From contig JAFGJS010000125.1 in NCBI GenBank assembly GCA_016928995.1, forward strand, positions 31,600 to 95,599: 64,000 nt of DNA. Reading direction: 5' to 3'. The position numbers and the translations under genes were made by a program. This stretch comes from Candidatus Sumerlaeota bacterium. GTDB taxonomy: Bacteria > Sumerlaeota > Sumerlaeia > JAFGJS01. The notes under the pieces were generated by a model. The model ran no database searches, was not told where the DNA came from, and worked only from the letters and a program-made list of their open reading frames with translations. Below, piece after piece: positions 8,949-20,600 of the stretch. The first letter of the stretch is position 1. The number at the start of each line of letters is the position of its first letter.

Positions 8949-10241
8949 ATGGCAATGCGTGAGAAAAGTGCATATTCGATCCTTAATCTGCGGAAAGACG
9001 CAGACGACCAGGAGATCAAAAAGGCTTACGTCGAGCTTGTAAAAAAGTATAATCCGGAAGAGCACACTGACCGTTTTGTGCTGATTAAAAACGCCTATGA
9101 CCGGTTGCGCGATCCGAATAAGCGGGCGGCGGAGGACTGCTTCACCTTCAATTATGTCAAATTACAGTTCAGCTTCGCTCAGGATGAACGGACTCGGACA
9201 TCGGAGTTGGAGTTGAATAACCAGCTCAAGGGCGCGCGCATCCAACTCAAGGAACAGCCGCACAATCTGGACCTTGCCACTCAAGCCTGCCGGCTTTACA
9301 TGGCCCACAGCTGGTTGAATCTGAAGCAACGTAAGTACCGCGAAGCGATCCAGGACTGGAACAATGTGCTGGAACTGGACTCCACCCACCGCCGGGCGAA
9401 AAACAACCTTAATTACACATATATCTATCTGGGATATTATTACGCGGAGCATGATCTTTATGAGGAGGCGATTTCCTGCTGGGAGAGCGCGCTGAAGATC
9501 AATCCGGACAATATGCCCGTGCTGCACAACATCGCGCTGGCGTCGGAGTATTCCAACGATCTGGACCGCGCCCGGCGATATTGGACCGAGACGCTGAAGC
9601 GCTGGGAGAAAATGCTCCGGGAGAATCCGGAGAACGAATACATCAAGAATTGCATCATCGAGGTGCGCAAGCGGCACGGCGACAAGGCGATGGAGTCAAA
9701 ATCGCTCGGCGGCGGCGCCCAGGCGATTGATGAATACAAGGAAGTGTTGAAGATCGCGCCCAATGACGACCGCGCCCGGAGGCAGATCGCTCTGGCGCAC
9801 ATTGAGGCCAAGGAATTCGAGCAGGCGATCGAATCGTTGATCGAAGTCATAAAGAAGAATCCGCGGGACATCGAGATGCTGAATCTTCTCGGGCATGCGT
9901 ACCTGAACTGCGGATCGGTGAACGAGGCGTTCAACATTTGGCGCCGCAGCCTGAAGCTCGATCCGAAAAACGAAGGCACGCGGGAGTATATGGTGAAGGC
10001 GCATCTGAGCATCGGGCGCCGCTTCCGCGAAACAGGCCAGTTCACCCAGGCGCTGGTGCATTTCAAGCAGCTGGAGCGGCTGGCGCCGGGCAATGAGGAG
10101 GCGCATATCGAGTTGGGCATGACGTATCTGCAAAAGGGCGACAAGCGCTCGGCGCAGGCTCAATACGCGCATGTGCTGAAGCTCAATCCCAGCAACAAGT
10201 TCGCAATTAGGGCGATGTCGGAATTGCGATTGCGGGGATAG
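8949..10241 (+). CDS. J-domain-like protein with tetratricopeptide repeats
   Basis: SAYSILNLRKDADDQEIKKAYVELVKKYNPEEHTDRFVLIKNAYDRLRDPNKRAAED followed by multiple TPR units; HPD replaced by NPE. Confidence 0.85.
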   Translation: MAMREKSAYSILNLRKDADDQEIKKAYVELVKKYNPEEHTDRFVLIKNAYDRLRDPNKRAAEDCFTFNYVKLQFSFAQDERTRTSELELNNQLKGARIQLKEQPHNLDLATQACRLYMAHSWLNLKQRKYREAIQDWNNVLELDSTHRRAKNNLNYTYIYLGYYYAEHDLYEEAISCWESALKINPDNMPVLHNIALASEYSNDLDRARRYWTETLKRWEKMLRENPENEYIKNCIIEVRKRHGDKAMESKSLGGGAQAIDEYKEVLKIAPNDDRARRQIALAHIEAKEFEQAIESLIEVIKKNPRDIEMLNLLGHAYLNCGSVNEAFNIWRRSLKLDPKNEGTREYMVKAHLSIGRRFRETGQFTQALVHFKQLERLAPGNEEAHIELGMTYLQKGDKRSAQAQYAHVLKLNPSNKFAIRAMSELRLRG

Positions 10242-10256
10242 CGGCCGGGAAAGACG

Positions 10257-10862
10257 GTGGGACGGATGCTGTTAAAATCTCCCAAAGCCCTGTCGTTCAG
10301 GGAGACGATGAAGTTTGGGGATTTCGTAATTGACGAAAAGCCCGTGGCGGTGTATCGCCGTGAAGAACCTCAACAACCGGCGATTCGTCTGCATACCGCG
10401 GATGGGGAAAAAAAGCCGTTGACCGCGGAGGATTTTCTCTCGCTCATCGGCCGGCTGCTGGTGGAGCACGAATCGCTGATCGAGATGAATCTGGAACTGG
10501 AGCGGCGGCCGACAGGAAATGAAATTGAAGGTTTAGCAAAAAAGTTTTTGACAGTATTTGACAGTTTTGAGCGGATTCTCTTTCTGGGAAGGGAATTTCC
10601 TCAGGAAAATGAGGTGATTGTCAACTGGCTGAAAAGCTTTGAATCGCTGTATTACCGGATACGCTCGCTTTTCGAACATTACGGCCTGGTGGAAATCAAG
10701 GCCATTGGCAAGACGGTAGACCTTGATTTTCATGAAGTCGTCGAACTTCGCCCCAGCCCGGATTATCCCGATAATACAGTGCTTGCTGAACGGCAAAAGG
10801 GATATATTTTTCAAGGCAAAATCTTGCGTGTGGCCCAAGTGGTCGTCGCGCAAAACTCATAA
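10257..10862 (+). CDS. Divergent GrpE-like nucleotide exchange factor
   Basis: C-terminal half HYGLVEIKAIGKTVDLDFHEVVELRPSPDYPDNTVLAERQKGYIFQGKILRVAQVVVAQ matches the GrpE beta-domain pattern; position between J-protein and DnaK. Confidence 0.8.
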   Translation: MGRMLLKSPKALSFRETMKFGDFVIDEKPVAVYRREEPQQPAIRLHTADGEKKPLTAEDFLSLIGRLLVEHESLIEMNLELERRPTGNEIEGLAKKFLTVFDSFERILFLGREFPQENEVIVNWLKSFESLYYRIRSLFEHYGLVEIKAIGKTVDLDFHEVVELRPSPDYPDNTVLAERQKGYIFQGKILRVAQVVVAQNS

Positions 10863-10888
10863 ATTTTGGAACAAGCGATGGAGCAACC

Positions 10889-12646
10889 ATGAAGCGAATT
10901 CTTGGAATCGACCTCGGAACAACAACTTCGGCCGTCTCCGTAATGGACAAAAACGGCCCCTTTATCGTGCCGAATGCCACGGGAGAACGGGTCACTCCTT
11001 CCGTGGTTGGTTTCAGCAAGTCCGGCGATATTCTGGTGGGGAAGAAAGCCAAACGCGGCGCCGTGATGAACACGGGCCGCACGATCTTTTCGATCAAACG
11101 GCATATGGGAACCAACCACCGGGTGAACATCGACAGCAAGGAATACACCCCCCAGGAAATTTCCGCGATCATTCTGCAGAAGCTCAAGCAGGACGCGGAG
11201 GATTACTTCGGCGAGGCGATTGATCAGGCCGTTGTCACGGTGCCGGCTTATTTCACCGACGCCCAGCGCCAGGCGACCAAGGACGCCGGCGAGATCGCGG
11301 GTTTCAAGGTCCGGCGCATCATCGACGAGCCCACCGCCGCCGCGCTGGCTTACGGCTTGGATAAGGAAGAAGACCAGACGCTGCTGGTGTACGACTTCGG
11401 CGGCGGCACGTTCGACGTTTCAATCATCGAAGTCGTCTCCGGCGTGTTCCAGGTGCTGGCGATCCAGGGCAACACGCGACTGGGCGGCGATGACATCGAC
11501 CGGCGGATCGTGGATTTTCTGGTGGAGGATTTCCACAAACAATACGGCGTGAACCTGACGGAAGACCCGATCGCGATGCAGCGTTTAAAGGAAGCCGCCG
11601 AGGAGAGCAAAATCGAGCTTTCGGAACTGAAAGAAAGCCATATTATCATCGAAGCGGTGCATATGCAGGAGAAGGGCCCGTTGACGCTGGATATCGTGTT
11701 GACGCGCCAGAAATTTGAATCGCTGATCGCCGATCTGGTGGAAGCGACGGTGGAGCCGATGCAGAAAGCCCTGCGCGACGCCGGCCTCAGTTTCACGCAA
11801 ATTGACAAGGTTCTACTTGTCGGCGGCACCACACGCTGCCCGCTAGTGCAGAAAAAAGTGCGCGAAATCACCGGCAAGAATCCCGCGCGCGACATCAGCC
11901 CGGAAGAAGTTGTGGCGATGGGCGCCGCGGTGCAGACCCTCGTGCTTTCGCCGATCGAAGGCGAGATCGAAGAGACGCTCGCCGCGCGCTACGGCAAGGA
12001 AAAACCGGTGATCATCCACATGACGCCCTTCTCGCTCGGCGTGGGGCTGGAAAACGACCAGATGGGCGTGATCATCGAGCGCAACTCGACCTACCCGACG
12101 GAAGCTAAGGATATCTTCACTACTACGCGCGATTTCCAGGAGGCGATCTCCTTCCCGATTTACGAAGGCGAGGAGAGCGTGGCTTCGGAGAACACCTTCC
12201 TCGATCTGTTGCGGATCGACGGCGTGGCGCCGGCGCCGCGCGGCGTGCCCCGAATCGAGGTGACATTCCGCTTGACGCCGGACCGCATTCTGGAGGCGCG
12301 CGCCGAGGATCTGGCCACGGGCGCGGAGAAGACCATCACCATCGAAGCGACTGACAACCGTCTGGACGAAGGCGATAAGCAGCGCATGATCGCCGAGGCC
12401 AAGATGCGCGTGACGCGCATGCTGCGCGATCGCATTCAGCAGTCGCGCAACGAGGAAGCCGAGATGCTGATCGAGCGCGCCCAGCAGGTGGCGGAGCAGT
12501 ACGCCAGCGATCCGCGGGCAAAGCGGATCAACGATATGGTGGACGAGCTGACGAACAGCCTGGCTTCGGGCGACGAGGATGCGCTGGAGCGGACTATCGA
12601 GAACCTGAACGTTTTAATCACGGAGATCGAAACCAGCGGCAACTGA
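10889..12646 (+). CDS. Hsp70/DnaK-family chaperone, paralogue of the dnaK at 54.9-56.8 kb
   Basis: [78 protein letters not shown]; 585 aa, ends without an acidic EVEDGG-like tail. Confidence 0.93.
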   Translation: MKRILGIDLGTTTSAVSVMDKNGPFIVPNATGERVTPSVVGFSKSGDILVGKKAKRGAVMNTGRTIFSIKRHMGTNHRVNIDSKEYTPQEISAIILQKLKQDAEDYFGEAIDQAVVTVPAYFTDAQRQATKDAGEIAGFKVRRIIDEPTAAALAYGLDKEEDQTLLVYDFGGGTFDVSIIEVVSGVFQVLAIQGNTRLGGDDIDRRIVDFLVEDFHKQYGVNLTEDPIAMQRLKEAAEESKIELSELKESHIIIEAVHMQEKGPLTLDIVLTRQKFESLIADLVEATVEPMQKALRDAGLSFTQIDKVLLVGGTTRCPLVQKKVREITGKNPARDISPEEVVAMGAAVQTLVLSPIEGEIEETLAARYGKEKPVIIHMTPFSLGVGLENDQMGVIIERNSTYPTEAKDIFTTTRDFQEAISFPIYEGEESVASENTFLDLLRIDGVAPAPRGVPRIEVTFRLTPDRILEARAEDLATGAEKTITIEATDNRLDEGDKQRMIAEAKMRVTRMLRDRIQQSRNEEAEMLIERAQQVAEQYASDPRAKRINDMVDELTNSLASGDEDALERTIENLNVLITEIETSGN

Positions 12647-12680
12647 CGGCTGGATTTCGGCTCCCGACGAAGCACCCGCC

Positions 12681-12717
12681 CGGCGGCGCGAGAGGATCGC
12701 GCCGCCGTGGTTTTTTT
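12681..12717 (+). terminator. Rho-independent terminator after the accessory Hsp70 triad
   Basis: CGGCGGCGCGA-GAGGA-TCGCGCCGCCG followed by TGGTTTTTTT. Confidence 0.85.
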
Positions 12718-12802
12718 CATGGCGGCATGGTGAAATTGTTTGCCAGTGCATTTTCAGGACAGTAACATTTCTGACTTACAGTTCGTTGCGAGAGGAACTC
12801 TC

Positions 12803-14218
12803 ATGGGCAAAAATCTATATCAAAAAGTGTTTGAACGGCACACCGTGCGGCAGCTGCCATCCGGTCAGTATCAGCTCCTGATGGGCTTGCAGATGATTCA
12901 CGAAGTCACGTCTCCGCAGGCTTTCTCGATGCTCGATGAACGCGGCTGGCCGGTGAAGTATCCGCATCGCAATTTCGCCACGGTGGACCATATCATCCCC
13001 ACGCACGATCAGAGCCGTCCGCTGGCCGATCCGCTGGCCGAGGAGATGTTGCAGCACATCGAGCGCAACACGGCGAAGCATAACATCGCGTTTTTCGACA
13101 CGAAAACCGGCGGGCAGGGCGTCGTGCATATCGTGGGACCGGAGCAGGGTTTGACGCAGCCGGGCATGACGATCTGCTGCGGCGACAGCCATACCGCGAC
13201 GCATGGCGCGTTCGGCGCGCTGGCTTTCGGCATCGGCACCTCGCAGGTGCGCGATGTGCTGGCCACGCAAACCCTTTCGATGGGCAAACTCAAGGTGCGC
13301 CGCGTCGAAATCAACGGCAAACTGGGTTCCGGCGTGTCCGCCAAGGACGTGACGCTGTACATCATCCAGCAGCTGGGCGTGAAGGGCGGCGTGGGCTATG
13401 CCTATGAATACGCGGGCGAGGTTTTCGATCATTTCAGCATGGAAGAGCGCATGACCGTGTGCAACATGGCCATCGAAGGCGGCGCGCGCTGCGGTTATTG
13501 CAATCCCGATCAAACGACCTACGGCTACCTGAAGGGCCGGAAATACGCTCCCTCTGGCGAGGCGTGGGATCGCGCCGTGGAGTACTGGGAGTCGATGAAG
13601 AGCGATCCGGACGCGGAGTATGACGACATCGTGAAGTTTGACGCCGCGGACATCGAACCCATCGTCACCTGGGGCATCACGCCTGGCCAGTCCATCGGCG
13701 TGACGGGCGTCGTGCCCGCCGCGGATGAGTTTCCCGAGGATGAGCGGCCGCTGATTGAAGAGGCGTATCAATATATGGGCTTCGAGGCGGGACAGCCCGT
13801 GCGGGGGACGAAGATCGACGTGGCGTTCATTGGCTCATGCACCAACGGCCGGCTTTCGGATTTCGAGGAAGTCGTTAATCTGTTACAAGAATGCGGAGGC
13901 AGGGTTGCGCCGCACGTGAATGCGATGGTTGTGCCCGGCTCGCAGCCGATCTATGAGGAAATGAAACGGCGCGGGTGGGATCGGATCATCACCAACGCCG
14001 GTTTCGAGTTCCGCGAGGCCGGATGTTCGATGTGTTTGGCGATGAACCCGGACAAGCTGAAGGGCCGCGAGATCTGCGCCAGCAGCAGCAATCGCAACTT
14101 CAAAGGCCGTCAGGGCAGCCCCACGGGCCGCACGCTGCTGATGAGTCCGGCGATGGTCGCCGCCGCGGCGCTGGCCGGCGAAGTGGTGGATGTGCGCGAA
14201 TTAAATCAAGCACGATAA
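12803..14218 (+). CDS. leuC: 3-isopropylmalate dehydratase large subunit (ORF listed from 12740; Met at 12803 preceded by GAGAGGAA)
   Basis: [87 protein letters not shown]. Confidence 0.95.
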   Translation: MGKNLYQKVFERHTVRQLPSGQYQLLMGLQMIHEVTSPQAFSMLDERGWPVKYPHRNFATVDHIIPTHDQSRPLADPLAEEMLQHIERNTAKHNIAFFDTKTGGQGVVHIVGPEQGLTQPGMTICCGDSHTATHGAFGALAFGIGTSQVRDVLATQTLSMGKLKVRRVEINGKLGSGVSAKDVTLYIIQQLGVKGGVGYAYEYAGEVFDHFSMEERMTVCNMAIEGGARCGYCNPDQTTYGYLKGRKYAPSGEAWDRAVEYWESMKSDPDAEYDDIVKFDAADIEPIVTWGITPGQSIGVTGVVPAADEFPEDERPLIEEAYQYMGFEAGQPVRGTKIDVAFIGSCTNGRLSDFEEVVNLLQECGGRVAPHVNAMVVPGSQPIYEEMKRRGWDRIITNAGFEFREAGCSMCLAMNPDKLKGREICASSSNRNFKGRQGSPTGRTLLMSPAMVAAAALAGEVVDVRELNQAR

Positions 14219-14246
14219 TTTATAAAGTTCATCTCGCTGATCGAAT

Positions 14247-15458
14247 ATGAAAAACGAAGCGCAATATTGGGAAGACTGCTTGACTGATGTGGAAAATCAC
14301 TCTGTTGAGCGGAAGGAATCTCCCGCCGATAAAAACGAACTTCGGAGGCAGATTTGCGCTTTTGCCAATGATTTGCCGGATTGCCGTCAACCTGGGATTT
14401 TAATCATTGGGGCTACCGATAAAGGCGAATATGCAGGGCTAGAAATTACCGATCAATTGCTCACCAGCCTGAGCGAAATGCGATCAGATGGTAAAATCCT
14501 GCCTTTTCCAATGCTTCGAGTGGAAAAGAAAACGATTTTATCACATGACTATGCCATCATTTCCGTCGAGCCATCGAACTCCCCGCCAGTGAGAATGGAT
14601 GGGCGCGTATGGGTGCGTGTTGGACCAACGCTTCGTCAAGCCACGAGAGAAGAGGAAATCCGGCTGGCGGAAAAACGGAGATACAAGGATTTATCCTTCG
14701 ATCTGACGCCGGTGGAGTCCGCCAGCATAGAGGATTTTGACAAAACTCTCTTTGCGGATGTTTATCTCCGCCATGCTGTCGCGCCTGAGGTGCTGGAGGA
14801 AAATGAGAGAACCTTTGAGCAACAACTATCCTCGCTAAGGATGATTCGATCGGCTGCCGATCCATTGCCGACGGTCACGGGCATTCTCACTATCGGCGCG
14901 GATCCGCTGCAATACTTGCCGGGGGCTTATGTTCAGTTTTTGCGCATTCAGGGAGTTGAAGCAACTGATCCAATTAAGGATCGCAAGGAAATATCCGGAC
15001 CTTTGATCCAAGTGCTAAGAATGCTGGATGAGTTGATCAACGTGAATGTGGAAATTCGCACTGAGATTGCTCGATCCAATCTTGAAATACAGACTCCCGA
15101 CTACCCCATCGCAGCGATACAACAGGTCATCAGGAACGCAATCTTGCATCGTAACTATGACAGCACAAATGCTCCGGTGCGTATGTATTGGTACCAAGAC
15201 CGTATTGAGATTATCAGCCCTGGCGGAGCCTATGGTCAGGTCAATGACAGAAATTTTGGCCAACCAGGCGTGACGGATTATCGCAATCCGACATTGGCGG
15301 AAGTCATGCGCAACCTTGGCTATGTCCAAAAGTTCGGCATGGGAATTCCCATCGCAAAAAAAGAGATGGCGCAGAACGGCAATCCAGAATTAGAATTTAA
15401 TTTCCAATCGGGAATTATAACAGCTATATTAAGGCGAAGACCGGAGCACACACCATGA
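14247..15458 (+). CDS. Schlafen AlbA_2-like domain protein with C-terminal HATPase-like domain
   Basis: VERKESPADKNELRRQICAFANDLPDCRQPGILIIGATDKGEYAGLEI (AlbA_2); AIQQVIRNAILHRNYDSTNAPVRMYWYQDRIEIISPGG...VQKFGMGIPIAKKEM (HATPase_c-like). Confidence 0.85.
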   Translation: MKNEAQYWEDCLTDVENHSVERKESPADKNELRRQICAFANDLPDCRQPGILIIGATDKGEYAGLEITDQLLTSLSEMRSDGKILPFPMLRVEKKTILSHDYAIISVEPSNSPPVRMDGRVWVRVGPTLRQATREEEIRLAEKRRYKDLSFDLTPVESASIEDFDKTLFADVYLRHAVAPEVLEENERTFEQQLSSLRMIRSAADPLPTVTGILTIGADPLQYLPGAYVQFLRIQGVEATDPIKDRKEISGPLIQVLRMLDELINVNVEIRTEIARSNLEIQTPDYPIAAIQQVIRNAILHRNYDSTNAPVRMYWYQDRIEIISPGGAYGQVNDRNFGQPGVTDYRNPTLAEVMRNLGYVQKFGMGIPIAKKEMAQNGNPELEFNFQSGIITAILRRRPEHTP

Positions 15459-16498
15459 GCGCTGTTCCGATCCTGGCGTTTTTCAACAATAAAGGCGGCG
15501 TGGGCAAGACGTCGCTCGTTTACCATATTGCCCATATGTGCGCCATATTAGACATTCGTGTTCTGGCTGCGGATTTAGACCCGCAGTCGAATTTGACATC
15601 CGCGTTTCTGCCAGATGAGGAATTGGAAGATTTATGGAATGAGAAAACGGACTATACAACTCTGTATAAATGCGTCCACCCCTTGATTAAGGGAACTGGC
15701 GATGTCGACACTCCAGCGCCGTATCACATCGACGACAATATTTTCCTGCTGCCAGGGGATTTGCAGCTTTCTGGTTTTGAAGATCAATTATCTGAATCCT
15801 GGCCCAAATGCAATGATGGTGATGAGCGGGCATTCCGGGTGACATCGGCATTTTGGCGCTTGTTGCAACAATCTGCCAGCGACAATAATGTTCAATTGAT
15901 TCTAATGGATCTTGGGCCGAATCTTGGCGCATTGAATCGCGTCGCTCTCATCTCGGCAGATTATGTCGTTATGCCGCTAGCGCCCGATCTTTTTTCGTTG
16001 CAAGGTTTGAAAAATCTCGGACCAACGTTAAAACGATGGAACACTCAATGGAAAGAGCGCAGCCCTAGGGCTGATGATATGGATTTCGAGGTTCCTTTGG
16101 GAGACATCTCGCCTTTGGGATATGTGATTATGCAGCACAGCGAACGGTTAAAACGCCCAACCAAAGCATATGCCCAATGGGCGGAGCAAGTTCCTGCATT
16201 GTATCGTGAGTATGTATTGCAGCAAGCGCATGTCCAAGATGATCTTTCGCCAAGTGCGGATGAATATTGTTTGTCTTTCATTAAACATTTCCGCACACTG
16301 ATGCCGCTGGCGCAAGAAGCGAGAAAACCTATTTTTTTATTGAAAGCGGCAGATGGCGTTCTCGGAGGGCACAATAAATACGTGCAAGCTGCGTACGATT
16401 TATTCAAGAGTTTCACGGAGAAACTCTTGAGAGTTATTGGTCTACAGCCTTCAGAAATGATACAGCAAAGTTTATTCAGCGAAGGAAAAGGAAAATGA
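15455..16498 (+). CDS. ParA/MinD-superfamily ATPase
   Basis: LAFFNNKGGVGKTSLVYHIAHM (deviant Walker A), VLAADLDPQSNLTSAFLP, LILMDLGPNLGALNRVAL; overlaps preceding stop and following leuD start by 4 bp each. Confidence 0.9.
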   Translation: MSAVPILAFFNNKGGVGKTSLVYHIAHMCAILDIRVLAADLDPQSNLTSAFLPDEELEDLWNEKTDYTTLYKCVHPLIKGTGDVDTPAPYHIDDNIFLLPGDLQLSGFEDQLSESWPKCNDGDERAFRVTSAFWRLLQQSASDNNVQLILMDLGPNLGALNRVALISADYVVMPLAPDLFSLQGLKNLGPTLKRWNTQWKERSPRADDMDFEVPLGDISPLGYVIMQHSERLKRPTKAYAQWAEQVPALYREYVLQQAHVQDDLSPSADEYCLSFIKHFRTLMPLAQEARKPIFLLKAADGVLGGHNKYVQAAYDLFKSFTEKLLRVIGLQPSEMIQQSLFSEGKGK

Positions 16499-17112
16499 AT
16501 GAGACAATGAAGCGAGTGAAAATCAGCGGCCGCGCGGTGAGCGTGCGGGGCAACGATATCGACACGGACCGCATCATTCCGGCGCGTTACCTGCGTTGCG
16601 TGACCTTCGAGGGGCTGGGCGATCACGCCTTCGAGGACGACCGCAAGCAACTGGCGCTGCAGGGCAAGACGCACCCGCTGGACAATCCGCATTTCGCCAG
16701 CGCGACGGTGCTGTTTGGGAATAAGAACTTCGGCTGCGGCTCATCGCGGGAGCACGCGCCTCAGGCGATCATGCGCTGGGGCGACGGGATCCAGGCGATT
16801 GTGGGCGAGTCGTTCGCGGAGATTTTCTTCGGCAATTGCATCGCGCTGGGGATTCCCTGCCTGACCGTGTCCGCGGTGGACATCGCGCAGCTGATGGCGC
16901 AAAACGAGGCGGATCCGAAGACGGAATTCACTGTGGATCTGGAGGCGATGGAAGTGCGCTGGGACGGCGGCTGCGTCAAGGCGCAACTGGCCGATGGACC
17001 GCGCAGCCAGTTCCTCGAAGGTAAGTGGGACACCACGGCCGAGCTGATGGAAGATCCCGGCGCCATCGCCGCCACTGCGGCGAACCTGCCGTACTTCAAC
17101 CACTGGAAATAA
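16495..17112 (+). CDS. leuD: 3-isopropylmalate dehydratase small subunit
   Basis: GRAVSVRGNDIDTDRIIPARYLR, GCGSSREHAPQAIMRWG; start possibly the second Met. Confidence 0.93.
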   Translation: MNETMKRVKISGRAVSVRGNDIDTDRIIPARYLRCVTFEGLGDHAFEDDRKQLALQGKTHPLDNPHFASATVLFGNKNFGCGSSREHAPQAIMRWGDGIQAIVGESFAEIFFGNCIALGIPCLTVSAVDIAQLMAQNEADPKTEFTVDLEAMEVRWDGGCVKAQLADGPRSQFLEGKWDTTAELMEDPGAIAATAANLPYFNHWK

Positions 17113-17193
17113 GCGCGGCCCAAAGGCTGTGCTGGTGTGACATTTTATCAAGGGGGATGAGGCGAGAGCGCTTCATCCTCTTTTCTTTTTATC

Positions 17194-17335
17194 ACTCATG
17201 CTCATGCTCATGCTCTTGCTCTTTAAGGAATTATAACATGCTGTTTTTCGAGCAAGAGCATGAGCAAGAGCAAAAGCAAGAAAACTCGGACTGTGGCATT
17301 GGACGAATACAATTTCACTCATCGTGATGAGAAAA
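17194..17335. repeat. GAGCAA/GAGCAT hexamer-type inverted repeat element, copy 1
   Basis: GCTCATGCTCTTGCTC (17206-17221) is the perfect reverse complement of GAGCAAGAGCATGAGC (17250-17265); 3' tail ...CTCATCGTGATGAGAA. Confidence 0.8.
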
Positions 17336-17635
17336 CCGGACTAAGGATTTCCGCTCCTTTCATCGATTCGATCAATCGTGAAGCATTGTTGAATATAGAC
17401 TTGAGCATTAAAATGGTTGCTGGACCAGCCATGAAAATAAACAAGGCTGGAATAAATTGACTTGTCGGATGCGCGGGAATTTGACGGATCCGAATCTCCG
17501 GCCGGCGCTACAGCGGCTGCGGAGAAATCGTGCTTGACCATTCGAGGGATTTCACTTTAACATCATCGGTCTTTTAAACAGCATTGATACATTCCTGTTG
17601 CTGCGTTTTGCGCTCGCAGAAGTTTAAGCTCATAC

Positions 17636-20600
17636 ATGGAGGCCGCGAAAGTGACTGGTCGTACGATATTCAAGGTGTGGATGGTGGCGCTTTGCCTGAG
17701 TCTTTGTGGCGGAGCATGGTGTTTCCCCGGGGATCTGAATGAAAACGGCTATGCGGATGAGGAGGATGTCATCCAAGTGCGGAATCATGTTCTCGGCGGT
17801 GAAATGTTGAGCGATTTGGATCAATTGCTCGCCGACACTAACGGGGATGGGGCGATTGATATCGCGGATCTGGTGAAAATTTTGGAATCGGTCCCGATTC
17901 CGGGTCTGATCGGCCTGATCAAAACGGGGCAGGCGATTTCTTACGCGACTTTCGATGACGGGTATTACGCGGATACGGTGGGTCTGCCGCGCAGTTACGT
18001 GAATAACGGCGACGGCACAGTGACTGACGCCTCCACGGGATTAATGTGGATCCAGGATCCCGCTTCAATCGGCCTGACTGGACCGTATACTTTTGATGAT
18101 GCGCTGGCTGCGGCAGATGCATTGGATTACGCAGGATTTGATGACTGGCGCCTGCCAACGGTCGGAGAACTTTTAACGCTGGTAGATTCAGGGAGACAAT
18201 ATCCAAACCCGACGATCGACACTGATTTTTTTGTGGTGGCGGCGCCCAGCGGCAACCAGAATACAAGATATTATTGGACCTTAACTGTAGTGGATGATCC
18301 AGGTGCAGCGACAGCAGTTGGCTGGGGAGTCGACTTCACAGGGGGCACTGCGGGGATTCTATCTCAAACAGGTACGACAGTATATTACAACATTCGGCCG
18401 GTAAGATCGGGATCTTCCGCGAATAATCAACGTCTTCCTTATCCTGTCTTTCGTCCCCATTTTGAATTAGTGGAGGATGGAACGATGGTGCATGATACTA
18501 CGACGGACCTGGTCTGGCTGCGCGATCCGTTGGTTGTGGATGATTCAATCCTGGTTGACGCTCCCGCAACGAGTCCTAAATCACGCGCACTCATCGAGCA
18601 ATTCAACTGGGCGGACGCGATTTCGGCCTGTGAGAATTATGAATTTCGCGGTTATACTAATTGGCGTATGCCGAATCGCAACGAGTTGCAGAGCATCGTG
18701 AAGTATAACAGTTTGAATCCCGTGATCGACACTGATTTTTTCAATATCGGCGCCGGCACTGTCTTTTGGACGTCCACTTCGAATGCGAACAATAATCTTC
18801 TCGCCTGGGTGTTATCGTTTTATCACGGCACGATCTATACTACGGGCAAGGCGAACGTGCTGCGCGTGCGGCCGGTGCGCAGCCGGACTTCCGTGCTGGT
18901 CGTTGATCCTGAAGCGCTGGATTTCGGCACTCTCCTCGATGAACTGACGCTGCAAATCAGCAACGGGGGCGACGATGCCTTGGCCTGGACGCTGTCCGAG
19001 GAGCCGATCGTGGATTGGCTCACGGCCTCGTCGGCCCAGGGCGACACCGCCGCCACGGGAACCTTTTACGGCACGGAAGATGAGACGGTGACTGTCACGG
19101 TATCCCGCGCCAATCTTGCTGAGGACACTTATTACACGTCGCTGCATCTGACGAGCACGGACGGCGCCGATCTTTACGTTCCCGTGACGATGATTTATGA
19201 AATACCGGATCCGGTTTTGCATGTCGAGCCATCCTCGCTCGATTTCGGCACGACGGAGACCTATCTGACTCTCGACATCACGAATCTCAGCTCGCCGACG
19301 CTCTACTGGACGGCGTATGACCCGAATGTGTCGTGGATGTATATGAGCGACAGCCAGGGAGAGGCGCCGGACAAGCAAACCAAGACGGCGCCCAGAATGG
19401 ACGTTTCCGGCGTTGAAGACGGGATTGTCTATCTGGATGTGTACCGCGGCGGCTTGACCAGCGGCACATATACCGCTACGATTATCGTGGACGCCGGCGA
19501 ATACGGCTATGAGGAGATACCCGTGCTGATGGAAGCGGACGGCGCACAGATCGTGCTGGAGCCGAGGTCGCTCGATTTCGGCACGACGGGGACGGACATG
19601 TGGTTCTATTTGACCAATCCGGGCAATGATCCGTTGCAATGGACGCTGACGGAAAACATCGACTGGGCTTCGGTCACCGATTATCAAGGCGCCCCGATGA
19701 CTGGCGGCACGTTGAATCCGGGGTATAGCGAATGGTTCTATGCGCATGTCGACCGGGTGGAATTGCCCAACGCCATTTACTCGGATTTCCTCGTGTTCGA
19801 CGGCGGTCCGGCGGGTGTCGTGAACATGCCGATTCAGATGCAAGTCGGCAATCCGCTGCTTGATGTGACGCCGACCACCTTCACGATGGGCGACACCGCC
19901 ACGACGTTCCCAGTCGATATTTCAAATCTGGGTATACTGGATATGAACTGGACGCTCACCCAGAATCCGCAAGGGCCTTCCTTCAATATTACTTCGCTGG
20001 GGGGCAATGGCGAAACGGCTTATGGGGCCAATCCGATCACCGGCGTGAATGACGACACGGTGGTCGTTGAGATCGAGCGCGTTGATCTGGATAACGCCGT
20101 GTATTATGGCTACTTTACGATCGACGCTGGATCGGCGGGAGATGTGACCGTCGAGTTCTCCTTCATCGTCAACGAGCCGGTTCTATACGTCGATCCGCCG
20201 ATCATTAATTTTGGCGAGACGACCACCAATTACGGAGTCGCCGTAAACAACCTCGGCGGCAAAGTGATGCCTTTCACCGTGATTGAGTCTCCCGTCGAAG
20301 ACTGGTTCGATGTCAGCGGACCCGGCGGATCGACCAGCGCCATGGGATCATATTCCGAGGCGGACGCCACGACATTGACCGTCACCGTGGACCGGTCAGC
20401 CCTGACGACCAACGGCGTATACAGCGGGTACTTCGACATCGACGCGGGCGATGCGGGTTTCGAGACGGTCTTTATTGAAATGACCGTGATGCCAATCCTC
20501 GATGTCAGTTCGAAGACGCTCAATTTCGGCGACAGCATCTCCACTTTGTCCTTCACCGTGAGCAACGCCGGCTACGGCACGATGAATTTCATCATCGATG

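Noticed and set aside
15455-16498. Chromosome/plasmid partition (parAB) locus
   Set aside because: No ParB-like gene or parS-like repeats nearby; the partner is an AlbA_2/HATPase protein inside a leu operon.
17025-17460. ORFs with EHEQEQKQ / MSKSKSKK translations (also SESKSKSKSKSK at 23633-23836)
   Set aside because: Translations of GAGCAA/GAGCAT repeat units, not proteins.
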